Origin: CADEDH01 sp039201605
Lineage (GTDB): Bacteria; Actinomycetota; Acidimicrobiia; Acidimicrobiales; SZUA-35
Direction of reading: 5' to 3'
Assembly (NCBI GenBank): GCA_039201605.1
Contig: JBCCRO010000022.1
Span: 27,581-91,580, forward strand
Length of the DNA stretch: 64,000 nt
The first letter of the stretch is position 1. Every line of letters begins with the position of its first letter. This document shows, piece by piece, positions 1 to 8,607 of the stretch. The notes under the pieces were generated by a model that searched no databases, was not told the origin of the DNA, and saw only the letters and a list, made by a program, of their open reading frames with translations. A program made the position numbers and the translations under genes.

Positions 1-2376
1 CAGGGCGGCTTCAGCACCGTGCTCTCGGCCTGGGACGTCGGCTTCCAACGTCGGGTGGCGGTGAAGGTCATCCCCAGCCTCGACGACGCGGGCCTCCGAC
101 GCTTCGAACGGGAGCGGGCGATCATGGGCCGCCTCTCGTATCACCCGAACGTGATCATGCCCTTCCGGGCCGGCTTCACCAAGAACGGGGCCGCCTACCT
201 GGTGATGGAGCTCGGCGACGGCGGCTCGTTGGAGGAGTTGTTCCTGCAGCGGGGCCCGATCCCGTGGCGGGAGGCCGTCGGCTACGTGCTCGCCGCCACG
301 GCCGCCCTCGACCACGCCCACAGCCGCGGCATCATCCACCGCGACGTGAAGCCGGCCAACATCCTCCTCGCCGGTGACGTGCCCAAGCTGACCGACTTCG
401 GCATCGCCGCGCTGAAGGAGACGACGGCGTCGGTGATGGCCTACACCCTCAACCACTGTCCGCCCGAGGCCTTCGCCCACGGCACCGACACCCGCGACGA
501 ACGCTCCGACCTGTACTCGATGGCCTCGTCGCTGTTCACCATGCTCACCGGGGGTGACGCCCCCTATGACGTGGAGGGGTCGGACTCCCAACAGGCCTAC
601 ATGTTCCGCATCATCAGCGACGAGGTGCCACAGCTGCCGGCCGACCTCGACGTGCCCGACGCCCTGCGGACGTTCGTCCACAACGCCCTGGCCAAGGACC
701 CCGACGAGCGGCCGCGGACGGCCGAGACGTTCATGGCCGACCTGCGGGCCATCCTCGACGACCCCACCGCCGCCCAGGCCCGGCTCGCCGACCGGTCGAG
801 CCCCCACGGAGGCTCGGGACCGACCAAGGTCTCGACGACGGCTCCGACGGTGGTTGCGCCGAGCTCCGACTCCGCCTCGACGTCCCCGGTCTCCGGTGGG
901 TCGACGCCCTCCCCCACCGACGGCGGAAGCGGGACCCACTCGAAGCCGACCGTGGTCAGCGGCGAAGGCCCCGCCATCGTCGACCCGGCCGCCGTCGACG
1001 GCTCCGGAGCGGGCGGTGCCCAGGGCTCGACCGGGCCCGGGCTCGACTTCCCACCGCCGTCGACCGACCCGGTGGAGGTGGTCGAACCGACCTCGACCGG
1101 GGAGGCGGTCGCCCCGTCGGTGGCACCACCCTCGTCGGGGCGCCGAGGCCGTTGGCTCCTGGCCGTCGCCGCGCTGGTCGTGGCCCTGGCCGGCGCCGCC
1201 GGAGCGGCCGTCGTGCTCGCCGGCGACGGGGGGACCGAGGGCGACGGCGACGAGGTCGCCGTCGACACCGGGGACGAGGTGACGACCGACGAGGTGGAGC
1301 CCGAGCCGGAGGTCGAACCCGAGGTGGAGGAGGAGGTCGAGGACGGGGCGCCAACCCCGGTGTGGGAGTTCGAGACCGAGAGCTCGCTCGCCTCCAAGCC
1401 GGCGGTGGCCGACGGCACGCTGGTGATCGGGGCCCAGGTGACCAACACCGTCCACGCCATCGACACCGAGACCGGCGAGGAGCGCTGGGCCTTCGCCACC
1501 GGCGACGGGGTCGAGGCCAACCCCGTCATCGTCGACGGCGTCGTCTACGTCGGTGCCAACGACGGCATGTTCCACGCCATCGACCTGACCGACGGGACCG
1601 AGGTGTGGTCGGCCGACCTGGGCGGCGCCATCAAGGGCACCGCCTTCGTCCGCGACGACACCGTGTACGTCGGCACCAGCGAACCGGCCTTCCAGGCCCT
1701 CGATCTGGCCACCGGCCAGTTGCGATGGACCAGCCCCATCCCACCCAACGAGGCCTTCACCGTCGAGTTCAACAGCCGGCCGGTGGCGGTGACCTACGAC
1801 GGCGCCGAGGTGGTCGCCGCCGGGGCCAACGACGGCGGCCTCTACCTCTACGACCCCGCCACCGGCGACGAGGTCGACCGGATCCAGCTCGACGGCGGGG
1901 TGTGGTTCTCCGGGCCGCTCGTCCTCGACACCGACGACGGGGGCGAGGAGCTGTGGGTCGGCACCAGCGTGGAGCAGGGCGGCAGCCTCAGCCGGGTCAC
2001 CTTCCCCGAGGGCGAGGTCCGGGCGTTCTCCTCCAGCCGCGGCGTCGGCACCGACCCGGCCCTCACCTCCGAGGGCTACATCGTGTTCGGCAACGACGAC
2101 GGTGAGGTGTTCGCCGTCGATCGGACCACGCTGGGCGAGATCTGGCGGCAGGGTTACGCCGTCGACACCCAGATCAAGGGCAGCCCGGTGGTGGTCGGCG
2201 ACCGGATCATCTTCGGCACCCACGACAAGGAACTGATCGCCGTGTCGAGCGAGGACGGCACCGAGATCTGGCGCTTCGAGGGCGAGCGGATCTTCGGGCT
2301 GTCGGCTCCGGTCGTGGTCGACGATCAGCTGTTCGTCGGCAACGACTCGGGCACCGTCTACCGCTTCGACCTGTAG
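1..2376 (+). CDS. Ser/Thr protein kinase with C-terminal PQQ beta-propeller (5' partial)
   Basis: The reading frame is open from the first base and starts inside the glycine-rich loop (QGGFSTVLSAWD), so the true start lies upstream of the window. Counting from base 1, the kinase domain shows the ATP lysine in VAVKVI (about residue 22), the catalytic loop HRDVKPAN (H113, D115) and DFG (D132). A Thr/Ser/Pro-rich linker follows, then one transmembrane helix (about 381-405), an acidic Glu/Asp stretch, and from about 455 a PQQ/PQQ-like propeller with repeated Y/VGxxDGxxxAxD blades. This is the usual PknD/PknB-like layout: cytoplasmic kinase, one membrane pass, extracellular sensor. The ligand is unknown. 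It converges with the GT2-GH26 gene 12 bp away, so it probably ends its own transcript. Confidence 0.93.
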   Translation, partial: QGGFSTVLSAWDVGFQRRVAVKVIPSLDDAGLRRFERERAIMGRLSYHPNVIMPFRAGFTKNGAAYLVMELGDGGSLEELFLQRGPIPWREAVGYVLAATAALDHAHSRGIIHRDVKPANILLAGDVPKLTDFGIAALKETTASVMAYTLNHCPPEAFAHGTDTRDERSDLYSMASSLFTMLTGGDAPYDVEGSDSQQAYMFRIISDEVPQLPADLDVPDALRTFVHNALAKDPDERPRTAETFMADLRAILDDPTAAQARLADRSSPHGGSGPTKVSTTAPTVVAPSSDSASTSPVSGGSTPSPTDGGSGTHSKPTVVSGEGPAIVDPAAVDGSGAGGAQGSTGPGLDFPPPSTDPVEVVEPTSTGEAVAPSVAPPSSGRRGRWLLAVAALVVALAGAAGAAVVLAGDGGTEGDGDEVAVDTGDEVTTDEVEPEPEVEPEVEEEVEDGAPTPVWEFETESSLASKPAVADGTLVIGAQVTNTVHAIDTETGEERWAFATGDGVEANPVIVDGVVYVGANDGMFHAIDLTDGTEVWSADLGGAIKGTAFVRDDTVYVGTSEPAFQALDLATGQLRWTSPIPPNEAFTVEFNSRPVAVTYDGAEVVAAGANDGGLYLYDPATGDEVDRIQLDGGVWFSGPLVLDTDDGGEELWVGTSVEQGGSLSRVTFPEGEVRAFSSSRGVGTDPALTSEGYIVFGNDDGEVFAVDRTTLGEIWRQGYAVDTQIKGSPVVVGDRIIFGTHDKELIAVSSEDGTEIWRFEGERIFGLSAPVVVDDQLFVGNDSGTVYRFDL

Positions 2377-2388
2377 ACCGGCGGCCCG

Positions 2389-5379
2389 TCAGTCGGGCCC
2401 CCGGGTGCCCGGGCCACCGGGTCGAGGGGGACCGGCCCCCGCTCGGGGCCCGCCGGGGCGCGGCCGCCACTCGGCCGCCGCCGATCCGTCGGCCCCGGCG
2501 CCGGTCGGTCCGTCCTCGACGCCCTCGTCCTCGTCCTCGTCCTCACCCTCGCCCTCGTCCCGGGGCACGGCCACCGCCGCCCCCTCCTCCTCTGCCGGGG
2601 CGGCATCGCCGACATCGGGCACGTCGACCGGGGCGCCGGCGGCGGCGTCGACCCGGGGGGCGGTGACGTGCCGCTCGTAGGCGAGCGGTGGCGCCAGCTC
2701 GTCGTGGCGGTCGACGGCATCGGCCAAGGCCACCTGCTGCTCGGGAAGGAGGCGGAAGTCGATGCGGCCGTCGTAGGTCCGATCGAACCAGACGATGGCG
2801 CCCACCTCCGGCAGGGTGGCGAACCAGGCGGCGGCCTCGGCCACCCAGGCCTCGCCGTCGCCGCCGTTGGTGCCGGATCCGATCTCGGCGAACATCACCG
2901 GCTTGCCGAAGCCGGCCAGCACGTCGTAGGTGTTGCCGAACACCCACTCGGCCGAGACCCACGACGACCACTCGGGGTCGTAGTCGTCCCAGTTGAACCC
3001 GGAGGTGGCTACCCAGTCCACGTAGGCGTCACCGGGGTAGTAGGCCTCCACCCCCTGGCCTTCCTCGAACGAGGCCAGCGTGTTGATCGACCACACGAAG
3101 CCGACGTTGTCGGCCCCGGCGGCGTCGAAGCGGTCGACCACGTGGCGCCACCCGGCGACGTAGTCGTCGGCCGAATTGCCGTTGACCCCCACCGACCACG
3201 GGTACCAAAACCCGTTCATCTCGTGGAAGGGCCGGAGCAGGATCGGGCGGCCGTAGTCGGCGGCGGCCTCGGCCCAGGAATCGATGTACTCGTCGTGGAC
3301 GCCGGCGGCGATGTCGTCCATCCGGCCCAGAGCCTGGGTGGCCGAGGTGTAGGAGCCCTCGGGCTTGGCCCACGCCTCCCACGAGATCATCGGGATCCGT
3401 CCGTCGTCGGCCACTTCGGCCAGCCAATCCCCCCGAAACCGGGAGTCGCCGGAGCCCCACTGCTGGTACCAGTGCACGATCTGCGGCTCGGTGACCTCGT
3501 CGGCCCAGCGATCGACGTCGGCGAGGTCATAGGGCAGGGGGTCGGAGGCGAAGCCGACGTAGGCCCCGTCGCCCCGGGCCAGCGACACGTGCGTCACCGC
3601 CGAGGTCACCCCGGCCGCCACCTCGGACAGGTCGGTGTCGCCATCGCCGCCGGTCGGGGGCGGCGTCGGCTCGGGGGCCGGGATGGCGGGGCCGAGGACG
3701 AGGTTGGAGCCGAAGTCGTTGACCACGATGGTGGCGTCGCGCAGCGACGGGTCGACCGGCTCGAACGAGCGGTACAGGGCCTGGGGCGGCTCCCACCCGA
3801 AACGCGACACCGCGATCGAGCCGGCGGCCAGCGACACGGCGACCACCACCACCGTGGCCTGCAGGGCCCCGGCCGCCACCTGGCGTCCGCCGAAGCGGAG
3901 CATCGGGCCGACCCCGATCGAGGCCAGCACCGCGGCCCACACCATGGCCAGATCCGACCCGCCGGGGCGGGGGTCGAACACCGCCCACACCATGGCCGCC
4001 ACCAGACCGACCGGCAGGAGCTGGGCCGAGAGCACGATCCCGTTGAAGCGGGGCTGGTGGACCTTGCGGGTGACCCCGCCCCGCCCCACCGTGCGCGACA
4101 CGATCCCCATAAGCGCCGCCCAGAAGATCAGCGGCTGGAAGGCGGTGGCGAGCCGGAGGGAGCGGACGGCGCCCCGCCACCCGGCCCACCGGATCAGGGT
4201 GAGGGCGACGACGGCCAGCCACGGCCCGATATGGCGCACCTGGTCCTGCCAGTCGGCCCCGTGCAGCATCGACAGCCGGCCCAGGATCCAGGCCGGTGGA
4301 CCGAGCAGGAACCCGACCTGCACCATCACCACCAGGTACGACACCAGGGTGTGGGTGTAGAAGAGGCGAGCGGTGGCGCTCAAACCCCGGCGGCGCCACG
4401 GCGGGTCGAGGAACAGGATCCGGAGCGAATCGACCGACCACCGCACCCGCTGGCGGGCGTACTCGGCCGAGGTGCGGGGGGCGAGGCCGACCGACACCGC
4501 CCAGGGATGGAACACCGAACGCCACCCGGCGGCGTGCAGGCGGATCGAGGTGTGGAGATCCTCCACCACGCTCCACTCGGAGAAGCCACCGATGCCCACC
4601 ACGGCCGACCGTCGGTAGACCACCCCGTTGCCGGTGGAGAAGGCCAGGCCGTGGCGGTCACGGGCGGGCTGGGTGGCGCGGTAGAACACCGGTTCGGTGG
4701 GGTTCAGGGTGTCACGGTCGCTGTCCAGGAACTCCTGCGGGGTGGTGACGAAGGCGATCTCGGGGTGGCGGAAATAGCCGAGGAGTTGGCGGGCCACGTC
4801 GGTGCGGACCCGGTGATCGGCGTCGAGGACGAGGAGAAACTCACCCCGCAGGTAGGGCAGGGCGTGGTTGAGGTTGCCCGCCTTCCCCCGCTCGCCGCCG
4901 GATCGGGTGAGACAGGTCACGCCGAGGCCCCGGCACAGCGCGATCACGGCCTCGGCGTCGGGGCTGTCGGCCATGCGGCCGTCGTTGCACACCACCACGT
5001 TGGCCGGCCAGTCGATGGCGAGGGCCGCCCGGATGGTCTGCTCGACCATGGCGATGGGCTCGCCCGCCACCGGGATCACCACGTCGAGGGTCATGCCCGA
5101 TGCGGGGGCGGGGGGATCGGGCCGGGCCGACACCCGGCCGCTGAAGAGCACGGCGGTGAGAACCAGCCACGCCACGGTCACCGCCTCGACGGCGAACAGC
5201 GCCCGCCCCGTGGTGCCGACCGACGGAAGCATGGCGGCACGCCAGATCAGCAGGCTGGTACCGGTCGCCGCCAGCAGGGCCACGACGACCACGTCGACGA
5301 CGAGCGAGCGCGTCGGCACGGCAGGTCGCCGTGTCCCCAAGGTCGGTTCGCCGGTGTCGTGCCGTCCCTCTCCCACCAT
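2389..5379 (-). CDS. Membrane GT2 (cellulose/mannan synthase-like) fused to a GH26 beta-mannanase domain
   Basis: Two enzymes in one chain. Numbering is from the ATG at 5379. Two N-terminal membrane helices precede a processive GT2 domain with NDG, the DAD motif (about 188), VVED in the TED position (about 273) and QRVRW (about 310), the catalytic set of cellulose and mannan synthases. Six further membrane segments run to about 570. From about 590 to 905 there is a GH26 domain with the acid/base Glu in RPFHEMNGFWYPW (about 720) and the nucleophile Glu in FAEIGS (about 830). An acidic, then Pro/Gly-rich tail ends the protein. The frame stays open upstream and ATG 5442 (MSIRRH) is an alternative; neither start has a clear ribosome site. 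I infer synthesis and trimming of a beta-mannan or beta-glucan at the membrane. The substrate is not known. Confidence 0.85.
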   Translation of the reverse strand: MVGEGRHDTGEPTLGTRRPAVPTRSLVVDVVVVALLAATGTSLLIWRAAMLPSVGTTGRALFAVEAVTVAWLVLTAVLFSGRVSARPDPPAPASGMTLDVVIPVAGEPIAMVEQTIRAALAIDWPANVVVCNDGRMADSPDAEAVIALCRGLGVTCLTRSGGERGKAGNLNHALPYLRGEFLLVLDADHRVRTDVARQLLGYFRHPEIAFVTTPQEFLDSDRDTLNPTEPVFYRATQPARDRHGLAFSTGNGVVYRRSAVVGIGGFSEWSVVEDLHTSIRLHAAGWRSVFHPWAVSVGLAPRTSAEYARQRVRWSVDSLRILFLDPPWRRRGLSATARLFYTHTLVSYLVVMVQVGFLLGPPAWILGRLSMLHGADWQDQVRHIGPWLAVVALTLIRWAGWRGAVRSLRLATAFQPLIFWAALMGIVSRTVGRGGVTRKVHQPRFNGIVLSAQLLPVGLVAAMVWAVFDPRPGGSDLAMVWAAVLASIGVGPMLRFGGRQVAAGALQATVVVVAVSLAAGSIAVSRFGWEPPQALYRSFEPVDPSLRDATIVVNDFGSNLVLGPAIPAPEPTPPPTGGDGDTDLSEVAAGVTSAVTHVSLARGDGAYVGFASDPLPYDLADVDRWADEVTEPQIVHWYQQWGSGDSRFRGDWLAEVADDGRIPMISWEAWAKPEGSYTSATQALGRMDDIAAGVHDEYIDSWAEAAADYGRPILLRPFHEMNGFWYPWSVGVNGNSADDYVAGWRHVVDRFDAAGADNVGFVWSINTLASFEEGQGVEAYYPGDAYVDWVATSGFNWDDYDPEWSSWVSAEWVFGNTYDVLAGFGKPVMFAEIGSGTNGGDGEAWVAEAAAWFATLPEVGAIVWFDRTYDGRIDFRLLPEQQVALADAVDRHDELAPPLAYERHVTAPRVDAAAGAPVDVPDVGDAAPAEEEGAAVAVPRDEGEGEDEDEDEGVEDGPTGAGADGSAAAEWRPRPGGPRAGAGPPRPGGPGTRGPD

Positions 5380-5611
5380 TGAGTAGAAGGCATGGTATTG
5401 CAGGTTGATACATGTGGATTCGGCGTGACGCCGGATCGACATCTTCCCAACGGCGAGGAGCCGGGACCGGCGGTCGATGGGCCCCGATCGAGCCCGTCGG
5501 GCCCGGTTGGTGCGGACTGGAGACCCTCCAGCTGAACACCGTAAAGTAGGGGTTCGTCCGACCGGCGAGCCCGACGCGGGTTCGCTGAGCCGAACCGCAC
5601 AAGGGGGACCC
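5380..5611. promoter_or_regulatory. Divergent promoter region between GT2-GH26 and carotenoid oxygenase
   Basis: This 232-bp spacer separates two divergent genes. It holds a perfect inverted repeat CTGGAG-ACC-CTCCAG at 5517-5531, followed by TAAAGT at 5542-5547, which could serve as a -10 element for the carotenoid oxygenase; no good -35 is seen. A GGGGG run ends about 3 bp before the oxygenase ATG and may act as its ribosome site. The palindrome could bind a repressor, possibly the TetR protein encoded downstream at 7005. That link is a guess. Confidence 0.35.
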
Positions 5612-6973
5612 ATGACCGCTACCGACGACACCGGCACACTGCCCTGGCACCTGACCGGCAACCGGGCACCGACGTTCGAGGAACGGACGGTGACCGAGCT
5701 CGAGGTGAAGGGCGCCATCCCCACCGAGCTGACGGGCCGCTACTTCCGCAACGGCGCCAACCCGAAGGTCGGCCGCTCGGAGCACTGGTTCCTCGGCGAC
5801 GGCATGGTGCACGGCATCGAGCTGGCCGGGGGCAAGGCCAACTGGTACCGCAACCGGTACGTGAGGACCCCGATGCTCGGTCGCCCCGACTCCGACCGCA
5901 TGGAGCTCTACCTCGACCCGGAGACGTTCACCTTCAACTACGACGTGTCCACCGCCAACACCCACGTGCTCGGCCATAACGGCCGGATCTTCGCCCTGGA
6001 GGAGGGGGCGTTCCCCTACGAGCTGAGCAAGGAGCTCGACACCATCGGGCCGTGCGACTTCGACGGCAGGCTCACCACCGCCTTTACCGCCCACCCCAAG
6101 ATCTGCCCCGAGACCGGCGAGATGCTGGCCTTCGCCTACAGCTCGCTGCCGCCGTTCCTCACCTACCACCGGGTCGACGCCGCCGGGCGGCTGGTGCAGA
6201 GCACCGAGATCACGGTGACGGGGTCGACGATGATGCACGACTTCGCCGTGTCGAGGCACCACAGCGTGTTCATGGACCTTCCGATGATCTTCGACATGGA
6301 GCTGGCCATGCAGGGAGGCATGCCGATCCGATGGAGCGACGAGTACCCGGCCCGCTTCGGCGTGATGCCCCGGGAGGGGCTCGATGCCGACGTGCGGTGG
6401 TTCGACGTCGACCCGTGCTACGTGTTCCACACCCTGAACGCCCACGACGAAGGCGACGAGGTGGTGGTCCGGGGCTGTCGGATCAAGGAGCTGTGGCGCT
6501 CGACCAGCGACATAGGCGGTGGCGACGATGCGGCGGCGATGCCGATGATGTGGGAGTGGCGGTTCAACCTGAAGACGGGCGCCGTCCGAGAGCATCAGCT
6601 CGACGACCGCAACAGCGAGTTCCCCCGAGTGCCCGACGCCAAGGCCGGGCTCGACGGCCGCTACGGCTACGCCATGTCGGACACCCCGTCGGGCGGCGGC
6701 CACATCTTCAAGTACGACTTCGCAAACGGGGCCGAGCGCTCGGTGTTCGACTACCCCAGGGGGCACCGCCCGGGAGAACCGGTGTTCATCCCGGCCGAGG
6801 ACGGCACCGCCGAGGACGACGGCTACCTGATGACCTACGTCCACGCCGAGGACACCGACACCTCCTACCTCAGCATCGTCGACGCCTCGGACCTGACGGC
6901 CGAACCGGTGGCGGAGGTGCACCTGCCGTTCCGGATCCCGGTCGGCTTCCACGGCAGTTGGATCGCCGACTGA
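5612..6973 (+). CDS. Carotenoid cleavage oxygenase family protein
   Basis: Retinal-pigment-epithelium (RPE65)/carotenoid oxygenase family, a non-heme iron seven-bladed propeller that cleaves carotenoids, apocarotenoids or stilbenes. The four iron-binding histidines sit in recognisable contexts: FTAHPK, MMHDFAVSRHH, YVFHTLNA and the C-terminal GFHGSWI. At 453 residues the length fits bacterial members. The frame is open upstream, but the ATG at 5612 is preferred because it is preceded by AAGGGGGACC and gives the normal N-terminus with PWHLTGNRAP. Substrate is not predictable; lignostilbene-type and apocarotenoid-type enzymes look alike here. A TetR regulator follows 31 bp downstream on the same strand and may control the gene. 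Confidence 0.93.
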   Translation: MTATDDTGTLPWHLTGNRAPTFEERTVTELEVKGAIPTELTGRYFRNGANPKVGRSEHWFLGDGMVHGIELAGGKANWYRNRYVRTPMLGRPDSDRMELYLDPETFTFNYDVSTANTHVLGHNGRIFALEEGAFPYELSKELDTIGPCDFDGRLTTAFTAHPKICPETGEMLAFAYSSLPPFLTYHRVDAAGRLVQSTEITVTGSTMMHDFAVSRHHSVFMDLPMIFDMELAMQGGMPIRWSDEYPARFGVMPREGLDADVRWFDVDPCYVFHTLNAHDEGDEVVVRGCRIKELWRSTSDIGGGDDAAAMPMMWEWRFNLKTGAVREHQLDDRNSEFPRVPDAKAGLDGRYGYAMSDTPSGGGHIFKYDFANGAERSVFDYPRGHRPGEPVFIPAEDGTAEDDGYLMTYVHAEDTDTSYLSIVDASDLTAEPVAEVHLPFRIPVGFHGSWIAD

Positions 6974-7004
6974 CCGCTCGGCCCGAACCCCCGCTCCGTT
7001 CACC

Positions 7005-7619
7005 GTGACCCCCCGCTCCGGCCGACGACGGCTGACCCGTGACCGCATCGTGGCCGTGGCCCTCGACCTCATCGAGCGCCACGGTCACGACGCGCTGTCG
7101 CTGCGCAGCCTGGCCGCCGAGCTCGAGGTGACGGCCCCCGCCCTCTACGACCACGTCGACGGCAAGGACGACCTGCTCCGGGCGGTGGCCGTCGTCGGCT
7201 ACGACGACCTGGCCGAGCGGTCGGCCGACGCCGCCCGACTGGTGTCGAGCACGGCGACGGGCCCGTCGGCCGGAGCCGCCCTGGCCCGGTGCCGCTCCGG
7301 GGCTCGGGCCTATGTCGATTACGCCACCGAGCGGCCGGAGCTCTTCCGCACGATGCTGCGGTACCGGCCGGCCGCCGTCCCGGCCGACGACGACAACGAA
7401 CTGGCGGCGGCCACCGTCTTCTTCGAGCGCGGCCTCGACGACCTGCGCCAGGCCATCGCCGACGGGGATCTCGTCGACCGCGATCCGGTCGATCTCAGCC
7501 TCACCATCTGGGCCGCCACCCACGGCGTTGCCACCATCGCCCTCGTCGCCCCCGAGGTGGCCAAGCAGGTGGCCGACGACGTGATCGAGGCGGTGTTCAC
7601 CGGTCTCCGGCCGGGCTGA
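7005..7619 (+). CDS. TetR family transcriptional regulator
   Basis: The N-terminal helix-turn-helix is clear: LTRDRIVAVALDLIERHG, then LSLRSLAAELEVTAPALYDH and the VDGKDDLLRAV helix typical of TetR DNA-binding domains (residues 9-62). The rest is an all-helical ligand and dimerisation domain resembling the WHG/TetR_C group, ending near residue 204. The start is GTG at 7005, 31 bp after the oxygenase stop, so the two may be cotranscribed and the regulator could be a local repressor of the oxygenase. There is no obvious ribosome site. The ligand cannot be predicted from sequence. Confidence 0.9.
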   Translation: MTPRSGRRRLTRDRIVAVALDLIERHGHDALSLRSLAAELEVTAPALYDHVDGKDDLLRAVAVVGYDDLAERSADAARLVSSTATGPSAGAALARCRSGARAYVDYATERPELFRTMLRYRPAAVPADDDNELAAATVFFERGLDDLRQAIADGDLVDRDPVDLSLTIWAATHGVATIALVAPEVAKQVADDVIEAVFTGLRPG

Positions 7620-7688
7620 GCCACCGGGGCGCCGGCGCCGTCTCCCACCCGGCGGCGAGCGGAAACGGCTCCGGCCGACCGGGAGCGG

Positions 7689-8531
7689 CTACCAGCGGTC
7701 CCAGTGCAGGACGTCCTCCACCGGCCGACGACGCACCGGGCCGAACCTGCCCTCGGGCCAGCCGACGGGGATGAGGGCGTAGATGCCGTGGCCCTTGGGC
7801 ACACCGAGGGCCTTGCGCCAGTCGGCGTCGCGGAACAGGTGCCAGATGGTGAGCGTGGCCCCGAGCCCGTTGGCCCGCGCCGCCAGCAACAGGTTCTGGC
7901 AGGCGGGGTACACGCTCGACGCCTCGCCGAGCGTGCCGGTGCCGGCGGCGAAGCCCCTGGCCAGGCGAGCCATCCGTCGGGGCCCGAGGCGGCGGGCCAG
8001 GTCGACCTGGGCCCGGGGATCGAACCCGTCGGCCGTGCTGCGCCGGTACACGGCGGCCACCAGGGCCGGCGTCTCGTGGAAGTGGTCGGCCTGGTAGCGG
8101 AGGGCGTCGTACATCCGCCGGTGGCGGTCGCTGTCGGGGCCGGGGACGATCGTGCCGGCCAGGGCCTCGTAGGTCTCGAAGCAGTCGCGCCACAGCTCGG
8201 CCAGCTCGGCCATTCGCTCCCGACCATCGACGACCACGAAGTGGTAGTGCTGGGCGTCGCTGCCGGAGGGGGCCCAGGTCGCCGCCCGAACCAGCTCGGT
8301 CAGCAACTCGCGGGGTACGGGATCGGGCTTGAGCCGCCGCATCGCCCGCATGCTGGCCATGACATGGGTGATCGGGGTGTCGGGCCCCACCAGGGCTTCG
8401 GTCCCCGGTTCCAGCGACAGTTCGGTGGCTTCGGCCCGCCACGGGCCCTCGTGTTCGCTCACCTCCACGACGCTAGCCGAGGACCCATCGCCCGTTCCGG
8501 CCCCGCTGATCGCCTTTGGGTGGTTATCCAC
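7689..8531 (-). CDS. Nitroreductase family oxidoreductase (FMN)
   Basis: Nitroreductase fold, FMN-dependent NAD(P)H oxidoreductase. Seen are the N-terminal phosphate-contact region MRAMRRLKPDPVP, the conserved ATWAPSGSDAQHYHFVVV and, near the C-terminus, LGATLTIWHLF followed by GIYALIPVGWPEGRFGPVRRRPV, which match family blocks. The start is uncertain. GTG 8531 is the longest option; GTG 8462 and an ATG just before MRAMRR are alternatives, and the first 23 residues are low in information. None has a good Shine-Dalgarno. It lies convergent to the TetR gene and divergent from the beta-helix gene. Substrate unknown; reduction of nitro-aromatics or quinones is typical of the family. Confidence 0.9.
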   Translation of the reverse strand: MDNHPKAISGAGTGDGSSASVVEVSEHEGPWRAEATELSLEPGTEALVGPDTPITHVMASMRAMRRLKPDPVPRELLTELVRAATWAPSGSDAQHYHFVVVDGRERMAELAELWRDCFETYEALAGTIVPGPDSDRHRRMYDALRYQADHFHETPALVAAVYRRSTADGFDPRAQVDLARRLGPRRMARLARGFAAGTGTLGEASSVYPACQNLLLAARANGLGATLTIWHLFRDADWRKALGVPKGHGIYALIPVGWPEGRFGPVRRRPVEDVLHWDRW

Positions 8532-8607
8532 AGATGCGTGTCATTACAGATTGCTTACGGCTTCGACCCGTCTATCATCGGCGTGTTCTCCGAGGCGGAG
8601 AGGTGAC

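Noticed and set aside
2668..5382. Long plus-strand open frame (904 aa) opposite the GT2-GH26 gene
   Set aside because: Same-length shadow of a real gene, dominated by Gly/His/Arg/Asp with no domain; the minus strand carries catalytic motifs.
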